From the NCBI RefSeq assembly GCF_014334095.1, contig NZ_CP060495.1, forward strand, positions 2,441,001 to 2,505,000: a stretch of 64,000 bases of DNA. Direction: 5' to 3'. The notes below the pieces were generated by a model. The model made no database searches. It worked only from the letters and a program-made list of their open reading frames with translations, and was not told the DNA's origin. This document shows, in pieces, positions 52,136-61,446 of the stretch (its first letter is position 1; each line of letters begins with the position of its first letter). The position numbers and the translations under genes are program-made. Origin of the DNA: Novosphingopyxis iocasae (lineage in GTDB: Bacteria; Pseudomonadota; Alphaproteobacteria; Sphingomonadales; Sphingomonadaceae).

Positions 52136-54327
52136 CCCGCCATCTCGTAATGGACGAGCCCGCCACCAAGCGCGTGCTCGATGAACTGCCGCAGTCACTC
52201 ACCGGCAAGCCGATGGACCGTCCCGATGGCCCCAAGAAGGTCACAGGCACCGCAACCTATGCACATGAATGGAACCTGCCCGGCACTGTCTACGGCGTGC
52301 TGGTGCGTGCGACCGTGCCGAAGGGCAAGGTGACCGATATCGGCAAGGATGCCATCATGGCGCTGCCCGGCGTTCTGGGCGTGTTCAACGATGAGCGCTT
52401 TTTGCGCAATCCTGCCCAGGGTACCGCCGACGAGGCGCCGATCCAGGGGCCGGATGAAGTGGCTTATCTCGGCCAGCCAGTGGCGCTGGTCGTGGCGGCA
52501 AGCTTTGAGCAGGCGCGTCATGGCGCGCATCAGTTGCAGCTGAAATATGACGGCGCAGCGGACGGCGTATTCGATCCCGAAGCCACCAATGCGCCGCACG
52601 AACGGCCCGAGGATGATCAGCTCGATCAGGGCGATCTCGATCAAGCGATGCGCGATGCCAAGTTTAGCGTTGACCAAATCTATCGCACGCCCGGCCACAA
52701 CAGCGCGGCGATGGAGCCGCATTGCTCGGTTGCCAGTTGGGAAGGCGACAAGCTGACGCTGCGCGGCAGCTACCAAATGCTGAACTACAACATCAACGAG
52801 CTGGCCGACTCGCTGAACGTGGATGTCGAGAATGTCCGCATTCTCAGCCCCTATGTCGGTGGCGGGTTCGGCTCGAAGCTGGGCATCGCGCCGGAGGCGA
52901 TTGCCGCCGCAATCGCATCGAAGGATCTGGGCAAGCCAGTGGTCGTGGCCCTGAGCCGCCAGCAGGTGTTCGAATCGGTCATGCGCCGGTCCGAATCGCG
53001 CCAGCATATCCGGCTCGCCGCGGATGAAAGTGGCAAGCTGATCGGCCTTGGCCACGATAGCCTTGTCTCCAATCTGCCGGGCGAGGATTTCTACGAGCCG
53101 GTCATGCAGGCAACGCATTTCATCTACACCGGAGAGAACCGCCGGATGCAGATGGAGGTGGCCCGGGTGAACCGCACCTGTGCCGGGTCCGTCCGCGCGC
53201 CGGGCGAGGCGATCGGCATGGTCGCGCTGGAAAATGCGATGGACGAGCTGGCCGAAGCCAGCGACATCGATCCCGTCGAACTGCGCAAGCGCAACATCCC
53301 TGAAAGACATCCTGAAAAGGACCAAGGCTATAGCTCGCGCCCATTCGCGGAGGCGCTGGATGAGGGTGCACGCCGCTTCGGTTGGGACAAGCGCAACCCC
53401 AAGCCCGCGCAGACGCGTGAGGGCGAATGGTGGATTGGCATGGGCATGGCCTCTGCCGCGCGTGTGAATATGCTGAAGGAAGCCAAGGCGCGCGTCATCT
53501 TGAATGCGGACGGGACGGCCACAGTCGAGACCGATATGACGGATATCGGCACCGGTACTTATGCCATCCTGACGCAGATCGCGGCAGATATGCTGGGTCT
53601 GACCGCCGAGCAGGTCGAGACGCGGTTGGGCGACAGCGATTTTCCGAGGGGTTCCGGCTCCGGTGGCAGCTTCGGTGCGTCTTCCGCGGGCAGCGCGGTG
53701 TTCCTCGCCTGTCAGGATTTGCGCGACCAGATCGCGGCGAAACTGGGCGTCGAGGAAGACGGGCTTGTGCTGGAAGACGGCAGGGCAGGCGACAAGGGCC
53801 TGTCGGAGGTCCTGAACGGGGACCCATTGACCGGCGAAGGGCATATCGAGCCGGGCAAAACGTCCGAAGAGGTGCGCCAGGCGACCTATGGTAGCTATTT
53901 TGCCGAAGTCGCAGTCAACGGCGTCACGGGCGAAACGCGCGTTCGCCGCCTTACCGCGGTATTCGGTGCCGGCCGGATTCTGAATGAAAAGACCGCCACG
54001 AGCCAATGCTACGGCGGCTGCATCTGGGGCATCGGCATGGCGCTGCACGAGGAGCTGCTGTTCGACAATCGCGACGGTCACCTCGTGAACCGCGACCTTG
54101 CCGAATATCATGTTCCGACAAACCTCGATGTGCCGCAGATCGATGTGCATCTGCTGGAAGAGCGCGACGATTGGGCCAGCCCGATCCAGGCCAAGGGCAT
54201 CGGCGAACTGGGCCTGTGCGGCGGCGCGGCGGCGGTGACGAACGCGATCTACAACGCCACCGGCGTGCGCGTGCGCGACTATCCGGTGACGCTGGACAAG
54301 CTGCTCGATCAACTGCCGGAGATGTAG
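52132..54327 (+). CDS. Molybdopterin-binding aldehyde oxidoreductase subunit (PaoC-like)
   Basis: The 731-residue catalytic subunit, with a molybdopterin cytosine dinucleotide (MCD) cofactor by family analogy. Motifs: [17 protein letters not shown] at the N terminus, [52 protein letters not shown] and the catalytic Glu loop [20 protein letters not shown]. Complete; belongs to the xanthine dehydrogenase superfamily, aldehyde branch. Last gene of the three-subunit operon. MocA and XdhC genes, which make and insert the MCD cofactor, lie immediately downstream on the opposite strand. Substrate aldehyde is not known. Confidence 0.95.
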   Translation: MTRHLVMDEPATKRVLDELPQSLTGKPMDRPDGPKKVTGTATYAHEWNLPGTVYGVLVRATVPKGKVTDIGKDAIMALPGVLGVFNDERFLRNPAQGTADEAPIQGPDEVAYLGQPVALVVAASFEQARHGAHQLQLKYDGAADGVFDPEATNAPHERPEDDQLDQGDLDQAMRDAKFSVDQIYRTPGHNSAAMEPHCSVASWEGDKLTLRGSYQMLNYNINELADSLNVDVENVRILSPYVGGGFGSKLGIAPEAIAAAIASKDLGKPVVVALSRQQVFESVMRRSESRQHIRLAADESGKLIGLGHDSLVSNLPGEDFYEPVMQATHFIYTGENRRMQMEVARVNRTCAGSVRAPGEAIGMVALENAMDELAEASDIDPVELRKRNIPERHPEKDQGYSSRPFAEALDEGARRFGWDKRNPKPAQTREGEWWIGMGMASAARVNMLKEAKARVILNADGTATVETDMTDIGTGTYAILTQIAADMLGLTAEQVETRLGDSDFPRGSGSGGSFGASSAGSAVFLACQDLRDQIAAKLGVEEDGLVLEDGRAGDKGLSEVLNGDPLTGEGHIEPGKTSEEVRQATYGSYFAEVAVNGVTGETRVRRLTAVFGAGRILNEKTATSQCYGGCIWGIGMALHEELLFDNRDGHLVNRDLAEYHVPTNLDVPQIDVHLLEERDDWASPIQAKGIGELGLCGGAAAVTNAIYNATGVRVRDYPVTLDKLLDQLPEM

Positions 54328-54371
54328 GACGATCGTGCCGGGCTTCGGTGCGAACCGGGGCCCGGCGCAGA

Positions 54372-54941
54372 TCAGGCTGGCAGATCGCTCGGCCGGTCGA
54401 TATCGCGCAATTCACCAAGTTCGACTGCGATAGTCACGGTTTCCCGTGACGCGAGATAGCTTCCGGCCCCCCGGTCCCCTTCGATCTCTAGCAAGGCGTC
54501 GAAACAGCTGTTGCCGATCAGCGCCGGGGCTCCCGCCGCGCGATCGACATGACGAACGGCGCAGGCACTGGTTGGAAGCCCGTCATGCGTAACGAGCAGA
54601 TTCGCAATCGTCGCGTGCGAAAGATAGGGCATATCGGCGAGTCCCAGGAGCAGTGCATCGGCGCCTTGCTCGCGCGCAAAACCGACTGCGCAATGTAGCG
54701 AACTCGCCATTCCGCTGGCAGCCAGCGGATTGTTGATCAGCCTTGCACCCGCTTCCTTCGCGAACAGTGGCACGTCGTCCGGCACCACCATGGCGCTGGC
54801 GAGCCAGTCGAATTCTCCCAGCACGGCCCAGCTCCACGCGCCGATCCTCCGTCCGTCCAGCATCGCATCCAGCTTGCCGCCGCCGAAGCGACTTCCCGCA
54901 CCGGCGGCGAGCAAAACGGCTGCAACCCGGTCAGCCTTCAT
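54372..54941 (-). CDS. Molybdenum cofactor cytidylyltransferase (MocA-like)
   Basis: A 189-residue nucleotidyltransferase with signature AAVLLAAGAGSRFGGGKLDA, LGLADMPYLSH and a C-terminal GELRDIDRPSDL. The context beside a PaoC-type enzyme and XdhC supports a MocA role: CTP plus molybdopterin to MCD. Start MKADRVAAV chosen for family fit; an ATG five codons upstream is possible. Its start overlaps the xdhC stop by 11 bp. Convergent with the PaoC-like gene, 44 bp away. Confidence 0.88.
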   Translation of the reverse strand: MKADRVAAVLLAAGAGSRFGGGKLDAMLDGRRIGAWSWAVLGEFDWLASAMVVPDDVPLFAKEAGARLINNPLAASGMASSLHCAVGFAREQGADALLLGLADMPYLSHATIANLLVTHDGLPTSACAVRHVDRAAGAPALIGNSCFDALLEIEGDRGAGSYLASRETVTIAVELGELRDIDRPSDLPA

Positions 54942-55854
54942 AGGCGAAGCTCTCATAGGCGGCGACGATCTGCGACAGCGCGCTCATCGCCAGAACCATC
55001 GGATCGCGTGCCCGCTCGATCAGGCCCACCGGGCTGCGAACGCGGGCGATGGCTTCTGCCCCGAAACCAAGCTCGTTCAGCATTGCCGCGCGTGCTGCCC
55101 GCGCCTGCGCGCCTCCTTGCGCGCCGATGAAATAAGCGTCCGTCTCCAGCGCCCACGGGAGCAGCCCGCGCTCCCACTCATGATCGTGGAACAGAAGCAG
55201 GATTGCCGTCCAAGGATCGACCGTCACGCCCTCCGGCGCGCGGCCGAGCGACAGGCTGCCGCCTTTGCTCCCCTGTGGCCAAAGGGTCTCGACCAGCACG
55301 CTCATGGACGCGCCCAATTGCCGCGCGGCGTCCATTTCCGGACCGGCGCCACATAGCAGCAGCCGCAGCGGCGGGGCGTAGCGTCGATTGAAATGCGCGC
55401 CGTTGCGCCCGGTTGGCCGATCGACGTCGCCCGGCTCCATTGCGCCGCCCTCCAGCGACCAAGCCAAGGCAGCGGGGCGGCGCGCATCGAGCGCGCGTAC
55501 CGCGTCGGCGCACAGGCCCGCATCAGGCGCGGCGTCGACCAGCACGTCGAGCCCACCGCCGCAGGGCAGGCGGAAATCGATATTGGGCGAACCCGCACCA
55601 TAGCGCAGCTTTTCGCGCGGAACGTCGCTGCCACCAAGCCGCCGGGCATCTTCGGCGAGCGCCGCCTCCAGGCATCCGTCCGCCAGATCGCCTGCGAAAC
55701 AGCCATCCGCGCGGATCGCCAGCTGCGCGCCGGTGCGCCGGGAAAAGCTGCCGTCGATCTGCGTGACGGTGGCCAGTGCCGCGCCGGGCGTCGCCGCTGC
55801 GCGCAGGGCGGCATCGTCGCGCCAGCGCGCCGGATCGGTTTGGTTTTGGTCCAT
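54931..55854 (-). CDS. xdhC: XdhC-family molybdenum cofactor insertion protein
   Basis: A 307-residue XdhC/PaoD-type protein that holds sulfurated Mo cofactor and inserts it into molybdenum hydroxylases. N-terminal CoxI/XdhC region (ALATVTQIDGSFSRRTGAQL, GDLADGCLEAAL with the conserved Cys, RLPCGGGLDVLVD) and C-terminal Rossmann domain (RLLLCGAGPEMDAARQLGA, YFIGAQGGAQARAARAAML). The start MDQNQTDPARW is chosen; a slightly longer ATG (55881) is possible and neither has a good Shine-Dalgarno. Overlaps the MocA-like gene. Serves the Pao-like enzyme encoded opposite. Confidence 0.92.
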   Translation of the reverse strand: MDQNQTDPARWRDDAALRAAATPGAALATVTQIDGSFSRRTGAQLAIRADGCFAGDLADGCLEAALAEDARRLGGSDVPREKLRYGAGSPNIDFRLPCGGGLDVLVDAAPDAGLCADAVRALDARRPAALAWSLEGGAMEPGDVDRPTGRNGAHFNRRYAPPLRLLLCGAGPEMDAARQLGASMSVLVETLWPQGSKGGSLSLGRAPEGVTVDPWTAILLLFHDHEWERGLLPWALETDAYFIGAQGGAQARAARAAMLNELGFGAEAIARVRSPVGLIERARDPMVLAMSALSQIVAAYESFAYEG

Positions 55855-55938
55855 GATCGGCAGGTGGGCGGTCCCGCGCATCGGTTCAAGCGCGAAATCG
55901 GTTGATCCCGCCCTCGCTTTCGGGTGAGAGCGGCGTCC

Positions 55939-57273
55939 ATGAAAATGTCCCGATTTCTCGTGCCGACCCTCAAGGAAGCGCCTTCCGATGCGGTCGCGGT
56001 CTCGCACAAGCTGGCGCTGCGCGCCGGGCTGATCCATCAGGAAGCCGCCGGCATCTTCAGCTGGTTGCCGCTCGGCATCCGCGTGCTCAAGAAAATCGAG
56101 CAGATCGTGCGCGAGGAAATGGACCGCGCCGGCGCGGTCGAGGTTCTACTGCCGACGATCCAGAAGGCCGATCTGTGGCGCAAATCCGGCCGCTATGATG
56201 ATTACGGCGCGGAGATGCTGCGCATCAAGGACCGGCATGATCGCGACTTTCTGTTCGGCCCCACCGCCGAAGAGGTGATGACCGAGATCGTCGGCGCGCA
56301 TGTGAACAGCTATCAGCAGCTGCCTGTCATTCTCTACAACATTCAGTGGAAGTTCCGCGATGAGGTGCGCCCGCGCTTCGGCGTGCTGCGCAGCCGCGAA
56401 TTCCTGATGAAGGACGCCTACAGCTACGATCTGGACGAGGCCGGCGCGCGCGAAAGCTACAACCGCATGTTCGTGGCCTATCTCAACATTTTTGCGCGGC
56501 TTGGCCTCTCTGTCCTGCCGGTGCGCGCCGATCCCGGCCCGATCGGCGGCGATCTGTCGCATGAGTTCATGCTGCTCGCCAAGACCGGCGAATCGATGGT
56601 TTACGCAGATGATCGTGCGCTGGGCCTGCCCGCGCCCGGTGTCCCGCCGGAGGATCGCGCTGAATTGCAGGCGTTGGTCGATGAGCGGCTTGCGCCCTAT
56701 GCGGCCAGCGACGAACTGCACGACGCGTCCGAATATGAAGCGCGCGTGGAAGAGGGCCACCGGATGGAAGCCCGCGGCGTGGAAGTGGGCCATATCTTCT
56801 TCTTCGGCGATAAATATTCGCGTTCGATGGATGTGAAACTCGACGGGCCGGATGGTCAGCCGATCGCGTTGCAGAGCGGCAGCTACGGCGTCGGCGTATC
56901 GCGCCTCGTCGCCGCCATCATCGAGGCGAGCCATGACGAAAAAGGCATCATCTGGCCCGAAGCGGTGGCCCCTTTTCATGTCGGCATCGTCAATCTGGCG
57001 CCCGACAAGGAGGAGGTCAGCGCGCTTGCTAACAAGGTTTACAACGCACTGGAAGGGGCAGGGCGGCAGTGCCTGCTGGACGATCGCAAGATCCGCGCCG
57101 GCGGCAAGTTTGCCGACATGGACCTGATCGGCCTGCCTTGGCAGGTGGTGATCGGCCCACGTTCCGTCGCCAGTGGTGAGCTGGAGCTGAAGAACCGCGC
57201 CAGCGGCGAAACGGTCTCGCTCGGCTTCCACGATCTGATCGCCCGCCTTACCCAAGGCTCGGCCGGAAACTGA
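55939..57273 (+). CDS. proS: Prolyl-tRNA synthetase
   Basis: The 444-residue class II prolyl-tRNA synthetase of the short alphaproteobacterial type: motif 1 region LPLGIRVLKKIEQIVREEMD, motif 2 FRDEVRPRFGVLRSREFLMKD, motif 3 GSYGVGVSRLVAAIIE, and a C-terminal anticodon-binding domain. The editing insertion (INS) of long bacterial ProS is absent, as is normal for this group. ATG at 55939 (MKMSRFLVP) fits the family; an upstream GTG is less likely. The pabBC fusion gene starts 2 bp after the stop, so the two are co-transcribed. Confidence 0.96.
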   Translation: MKMSRFLVPTLKEAPSDAVAVSHKLALRAGLIHQEAAGIFSWLPLGIRVLKKIEQIVREEMDRAGAVEVLLPTIQKADLWRKSGRYDDYGAEMLRIKDRHDRDFLFGPTAEEVMTEIVGAHVNSYQQLPVILYNIQWKFRDEVRPRFGVLRSREFLMKDAYSYDLDEAGARESYNRMFVAYLNIFARLGLSVLPVRADPGPIGGDLSHEFMLLAKTGESMVYADDRALGLPAPGVPPEDRAELQALVDERLAPYAASDELHDASEYEARVEEGHRMEARGVEVGHIFFFGDKYSRSMDVKLDGPDGQPIALQSGSYGVGVSRLVAAIIEASHDEKGIIWPEAVAPFHVGIVNLAPDKEEVSALANKVYNALEGAGRQCLLDDRKIRAGGKFADMDLIGLPWQVVIGPRSVASGELELKNRASGETVSLGFHDLIARLTQGSAGN

Positions 57274-57275
57274 CC

Positions 57276-59036
57276 ATGCTGCCGCCGTCCGGCCAGCCCT
57301 TCGTCCTGTTGGACGATGCGCGGCCGGATGGGACGCCTGCACGGCTCTATCGCAATCCGGTGCGGATCATCCGGGCGGATGAGCCCCATGAGCTGCCGAC
57401 GCTAATGAAGACATTGCGCGGTGCGCGGGCCGATGGCCTGCATGTGGCGGGTTATCTGGCCTATGAGGCGGGCCTCGCGATGGAACCCGCGCTTGCCGTA
57501 CGCATGCCCTCCCGCAGGCCGAGTCCGCTGGCCTGGTTCGGACTGTTCGATAATTGGGAGCATTTCGATTCGGCGCATCATGCCGATCCCGGCGGCGCAT
57601 GGCTTGGCGATTGGACGCCCGAATGGAGCCGCGCAGAATATGATGCGGCCTTCGGTGCGGCGCTCGACCTCATCCGGGCGGGCGATGTGTATCAGGTAAA
57701 CCTGACCTTCCGCAGCAAGGCGGCTTTTTCCGGCGATCCGCGCGCCTTGTTCGCGGCGCTGAGGAGCCGGGGTGCTGCCGGTTATGGCGCGCTGGTGCAT
57801 GACGGCGCGGACTGGCTGCTGAGCTTCTCGCCCGAGCTGTTCTTTTCGCTGAAGGGCGACAAGGTGCGGGCCAAGCCGATGAAAGGCACCGCCGCCCGGC
57901 AGGTGGATGCCCGCGCCGACGCTGCGGCAGCGCGCGATCTTGCCGCCGATCCCAAGCAGCGCGCGGAAAATCTGATGATCGTCGATCTGCTGCGCAACGA
58001 TCTATCGCGCGTTTGCATGCCTGGTAGCGTCCTGGCCGGTCCGCTATTTGCCGTGGAAAGCTATCCGACCGTCCATCAAATGGTGTCCGGGGTGCACGGT
58101 CAAATCGCGCCGGACAGCGATGCGGTGGACCTTATCGAAAAGCTGTTCCCCTGCGGCTCGATCACCGGCGCGCCGAAAATCCGGGCGATGGAAGTGATAG
58201 ACGGTCTGGAGAAAAGCCCGCGCGGGCCTTATTGCGGCGCAATCGGCAGGATCGATGCCAATGGCGATGCGGCGTTCAACGTCGCCATCCGGACTTTGCA
58301 CTTGCAAGCGGGCAGTGGGTCGGTTTCACTCGGCCTTGGATCAGGGGTGGTGGCGGACAGCGTCGCCGGTAAGGAATGGGCCGAATGTCTGGCCAAGGGG
58401 GAATTTGCGCGCGTGGACCGGCAATTCGATTTGATCGAGACCATGGCCTTCGATCCGCGTGCGGGGCTGATCCGGATCGAGCGGCATCTGGAGCGGCTGA
58501 AGGAGAGCGCGCGGCAGCTCGGCTTCGAATGCGATCGCCATGCTGTGCGCAACGATTTGCACGCGGCGACCTTCCATCTGACCCAACCTTCAAAAGTGCG
58601 GCTGATGCTCGCACGGTCGGGCGCGAGCGCGATCGAGGTGCGGCCCGCGCCGTTGCATCCGGAAGCAGGCTGGATGGTAGCACTTGCCCCTCTTCCGGTG
58701 GGGCCGGAGGATTTTCGCCTGTCCCACAAGACCAGTGACCGGGCGTTCTATGATGCGCCGCGAAAGGCCCATGGCGGTTGCGACGAGATTTTGTTTACCG
58801 ATGCGGCGGGATTTCTCACCGAAGGCAGCTACAGCAATGTCTTCGTAGAGAAAGACGGTGTCTACCATACCCCGCCACTTGCACGGGGTCTGCTGCCTGG
58901 CGTCCTGCGTGCCGAGCTAATCGAGACCGGGCAGGCGATTGAGGCGGACCTGAGGCCGGACGATCTGGCCCATGGATTTTTGTGCGGCAATAGTCTTCGC
59001 GGTCTTGTTTCCGCGCGGCTGATCCCCACAAATTAA
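57276..59036 (+). CDS. pabB: Fused aminodeoxychorismate synthase I and lyase (PabB-PabC)
   Basis: A 586-residue bifunctional protein for p-aminobenzoate (folate) synthesis. Residues about 1-370 are PabB-type chorismate-utilising domain: DVYQVNLTFRSKA, MKGTAARQ, ENLMIVDLLRNDLSRVC, KLFPCGSITGAPKIRAMEVI. Residues about 375-586 are PabC-like aminodeoxychorismate lyase with the PLP-binding Lys in RLSHKTSDRAFYDAP and TEGSYSNVFVEKDG. The fusion gives two successive steps in one chain; a separate glutaminase (PabA) must be encoded elsewhere. Two bp after proS. Confidence 0.94.
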   Translation: MLPPSGQPFVLLDDARPDGTPARLYRNPVRIIRADEPHELPTLMKTLRGARADGLHVAGYLAYEAGLAMEPALAVRMPSRRPSPLAWFGLFDNWEHFDSAHHADPGGAWLGDWTPEWSRAEYDAAFGAALDLIRAGDVYQVNLTFRSKAAFSGDPRALFAALRSRGAAGYGALVHDGADWLLSFSPELFFSLKGDKVRAKPMKGTAARQVDARADAAAARDLAADPKQRAENLMIVDLLRNDLSRVCMPGSVLAGPLFAVESYPTVHQMVSGVHGQIAPDSDAVDLIEKLFPCGSITGAPKIRAMEVIDGLEKSPRGPYCGAIGRIDANGDAAFNVAIRTLHLQAGSGSVSLGLGSGVVADSVAGKEWAECLAKGEFARVDRQFDLIETMAFDPRAGLIRIERHLERLKESARQLGFECDRHAVRNDLHAATFHLTQPSKVRLMLARSGASAIEVRPAPLHPEAGWMVALAPLPVGPEDFRLSHKTSDRAFYDAPRKAHGGCDEILFTDAAGFLTEGSYSNVFVEKDGVYHTPPLARGLLPGVLRAELIETGQAIEADLRPDDLAHGFLCGNSLRGLVSARLIPTN

Positions 59037-59167
59037 CAAGCGACAACAACCACATTCACGATGCGCTAAGCAGTGCCGTCTACAGTGGCGTAGCACTTGG
59101 CGGACATGTCTGTCCGTCCGGTCAGCGATAAAATATAACAAGAAAGCCAAGGATAAGGGCAGCTCCC

Positions 59168-59326
59168 ATGCTCAAGCTGAAAAAAATCTTTCGATCCGAT
59201 CTTTTCTGGAGCCTCAGCGGCGGGTTTGCGCTCGGCGCGGTTGCCATGGTTACCTTGCCGACACCGGATGCGGAAATTTCCAGCTACGCACAGCATGCAC
59301 CGTCAACGGCTTTGGAGCAGTCATGA
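59168..59326 (+). CDS. 52-residue membrane protein coupled to msrA
   Basis: A 52-residue frame from an ATG with AAGGATAAGGG upstream. Basic N terminus (MLKLKKIFRSDLFW), one hydrophobic segment (SLSGGFALGAVAMVTLP, about 15-31) and a polar C terminus. It overlaps msrA by 4 nt (ATGA), so the two are translationally coupled. Either an uncleaved signal anchor or a very short exported peptide; no family recognised. Its spacing and composition make it a likely real gene. Confidence 0.6.
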   Translation: MLKLKKIFRSDLFWSLSGGFALGAVAMVTLPTPDAEISSYAQHAPSTALEQS

Positions 59327-60021
59327 AAAAAACACTCGTCTTGATCGCCGGATCCGCCGCGCTCGCGGGCGCCGCGCTGAGCTTTTCGCCCGGTAATGGC
59401 GGACTGATCAGCGTCGCGCATGCGGCCGAAGGTCAGCACATTCCCCAGGCGGCCTTGCGTTCCAGCGAGTCGGGATTGAAAACGGCGGTGTTCGCTGGCG
59501 GTTGTTTCTGGGGGCTTGAAGCCGTTTTTGAGCATGTCGCGGGCGTTAAAAAGGTTGTCGACGGATATGCCGGTGGCAGCAAGGCTACCGCGAATTACGA
59601 GCGCATCGGCCGCGGAGATACAGGCCATGCCGAATCGGTGAAGATTACTTATGATCCGGCTAAAATCCGTTACGACCAGTTGCTGCGCATCTTCTTTTCG
59701 GTTGCGCACGATCCGACGCAGGTCAATCAGCAGTTACCCGATCATGGCACGCAATATCGCAGTATGATCGTGCCCCAGTCGAACGAGCAGCTTCGCGTGG
59801 CCAAGACCTATATCGCGCAGCTCGACAAGGCGGGTGTCTATTCCAGACCGATCGCAACCGAGATCGAGACTGCTCAGCCATTTTACATGGCTGAGGAATA
59901 TCATCAGAACTTCGCGAAGAAGAACCCAGGTCACCCCTACATCGTTCGCTGGGATGCGCCGAAGGTAAGCGCGCTGAAGAGGATCTGGCCGGGCGTCTAT
60001 TCGGCCAAGCCGTCGGCTTGA
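59323..60021 (+). CDS. msrA: Exported peptide methionine sulfoxide reductase A
   Basis: A 232-residue MsrA that reduces methionine S-sulfoxide in proteins. N-terminal signal peptide (basic start, LVLIAGSAALAGAALSF, likely cleavage after AHA at about residue 34) points to a periplasmic enzyme. Catalytic Cys61 in GGCFWGLEAVF; other hallmarks GYAGGSKATANYE, GDTGHAESVKITYD, DHGTQYRSMI and AEEYHQNF. A C-terminal resolving Cys is not visible, so recycling may differ. Overlaps the 52-residue membrane gene upstream by 4 nt. Ends 4 bp before the stop of the convergent CPBP gene. Confidence 0.95.
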   Translation: MKKTLVLIAGSAALAGAALSFSPGNGGLISVAHAAEGQHIPQAALRSSESGLKTAVFAGGCFWGLEAVFEHVAGVKKVVDGYAGGSKATANYERIGRGDTGHAESVKITYDPAKIRYDQLLRIFFSVAHDPTQVNQQLPDHGTQYRSMIVPQSNEQLRVAKTYIAQLDKAGVYSRPIATEIETAQPFYMAEEYHQNFAKKNPGHPYIVRWDAPKVSALKRIWPGVYSAKPSA

Positions 60022-60025
60022 TTCG

Positions 60026-60796
60026 TCAGGCGCCGCCCAGCATCGCCAGAGCGTGAGCCCCGGCATGCGCCATCATGGCGGCTTCCAGCCCCCGCGAAAC
60101 GAACAGCCATCCAAATAACAGTCCGGGCACCAGATTGCCCGCTATGACCGTCGCGACCAGCCAGGCGGGGGGCGCGCCTGTCATGCCCAGCAAGATCGGA
60201 AGATGGCCGAGAGCAAACAGCAGTGCCGCGATCAGGACGGCGCTGGACAAGACGGCCCTGCCGGGCGGTCCGGCGCGCCGCGTCAATTTCAGGCCGATAA
60301 AAGCGAACAGGCTGACGAGGCCCCATCGGGTCAGCACTTCCTCGGCAATGCCGCCATAAAGCAGGCGCGTGTAGGCCGGGGGTGCGAAATCGGCCAAGCC
60401 TTCAAATTCGCCGCCAGCGAGGCGCGGCATGACGAGATTTTGATAGAGAATAAGAATAGCCGCCACGATGAGCGCGGCGAGAACGGCCGGGCCGATCTGG
60501 CGCAAAAGGATCGGCAATACCGGTCGCCGCTCGGCAGCGGCCCGAATGGCCGGGGCGTCTAGACCGAGTTTGGGGGTAAGCCAGAAACCCAGCAGAAGCG
60601 CGCCGGCGAGCAGGACCGCCGGCTGGATCAGGATCAGTAGCCGCACCGCCCATATGGGCGCAGGCAGCTCGCCGCCCACCAGTGTCTCGACGGGCAAACC
60701 AACCAGGCTTATAAGCCCGGCCACACTGAGCAGGCTTAGATAAAGGCGGAAGCGCCCTAAGGCGGCGCGGTCCTCTGAACCGCGCCGATCGCTCAT
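60026..60796 (-). CDS. CPBP-family intramembrane metalloprotease
   Basis: A 256-residue integral membrane protein with six to eight hydrophobic helices and the CPBP/Abi protease motifs: EExxxR in GGIAEEVLTRWGL, FxxxH in LLFALGHLP, and a C-terminal MMAHAGAHAL. Family members process prenylated or other membrane substrates, or act in bacteriocin immunity; the substrate here is unknown. Its ATG overlaps the infC stop by 4 nt, which suggests translational coupling to infC. Confidence 0.87.
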   Translation of the reverse strand: MSDRRGSEDRAALGRFRLYLSLLSVAGLISLVGLPVETLVGGELPAPIWAVRLLILIQPAVLLAGALLLGFWLTPKLGLDAPAIRAAAERRPVLPILLRQIGPAVLAALIVAAILILYQNLVMPRLAGGEFEGLADFAPPAYTRLLYGGIAEEVLTRWGLVSLFAFIGLKLTRRAGPPGRAVLSSAVLIAALLFALGHLPILLGMTGAPPAWLVATVIAGNLVPGLLFGWLFVSRGLEAAMMAHAGAHALAMLGGA

Positions 60797-61326
60797 TTGG
60801 GGCTCATCACCATGAGCATCTGACGGCCTTCCATGCGGGGCATCGCCTCGATCTTGGCGGCTTCCTTCATGTCCTCGGACAATTTCTGGAGCAGCTCCAT
60901 GCCGAGTTCCTGATGGGCCATTTCGCGCCCGCGGAAGCGGATGGTTACCTTCACCTTGTCGCCATTGTCGATGAACTTGACGACGTTCTTCAGCTTCACC
61001 TGATAATCGTGCTCATCGATGTTCGGACGCATCTTGATCTCTTTGATGTCCTGCGTCTTCTGCGTCTTGCGCTGGGCGTTGGCCTTTTTCTGGGCCTCGT
61101 ACTTGTACTTGCCCACGTCCAGGAACTTCGCGACCGGCGGATCGGCATTGGGCGAGACCTCGACCAGATCGAGACCTACTGCGGCTGCTTCCCGGATTGC
61201 GTCGCGCGTATCCATGACGCCGAGGTTTTCGCCCTCGCCATCGATCACGCGAACGGTGTCCGACTGGATAAACTGGTTGAAGCGCGGTCCGCTCTTGGGC
61301 GGGGGCGTCATCGAACGCCGGGACAT
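60793..61326 (-). CDS. infC: Translation initiation factor IF-3
   Basis: A 177-residue IF-3 that checks initiator tRNA and start codon on the 30S subunit. N-terminal domain GPRFNQFIQSDTVRVIDGEG and LGVMDTRDAIREAAAVGLDL, basic linker EAQKKANAQRKTQKTQD, C-terminal domain KEIKMRPNIDEHDYQVKLKN and FRGREMAHQELG. The start MSRRSMTPPPKSG gives the usual alphaproteobacterial length; a second ATG lies five codons on. Neither has a clear Shine-Dalgarno, in line with the atypical infC starts known in bacteria. Lies about 120 bp downstream of thrS, as in many genomes. Confidence 0.94.
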   Translation of the reverse strand: MSRRSMTPPPKSGPRFNQFIQSDTVRVIDGEGENLGVMDTRDAIREAAAVGLDLVEVSPNADPPVAKFLDVGKYKYEAQKKANAQRKTQKTQDIKEIKMRPNIDEHDYQVKLKNVVKFIDNGDKVKVTIRFRGREMAHQELGMELLQKLSEDMKEAAKIEAMPRMEGRQMLMVMSPK

Positions 61327-61410
61327 GGGGGCAGCTATAGCAAGGTCTCCTGAGATTCTGTTGGTCAGTTTAATATAGTGGTCTTCGCGCGATTGCGAAA
61401 GGGGGCGGGT

Positions 61411-61435
61411 GAGCGCGCCCTTCAAGGACGCGCTC
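61411..61435. other. Hairpin between thrS and infC
   Basis: GAGCGCG and CGCGCTC form a seven-bp stem with CTT/AAG able to extend inside. No T run follows on the minus strand, so it is not a clear terminator; it may attenuate or process the thrS-infC transcript. Confidence 0.35.
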
Positions 61436-61446
61436 TATCCAACTCG

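Noticed and set aside
52195-54312. A 705-codon minus-strand frame opposite the PaoC-like gene
   Set aside because: Antisense shadow; product has no domain features.
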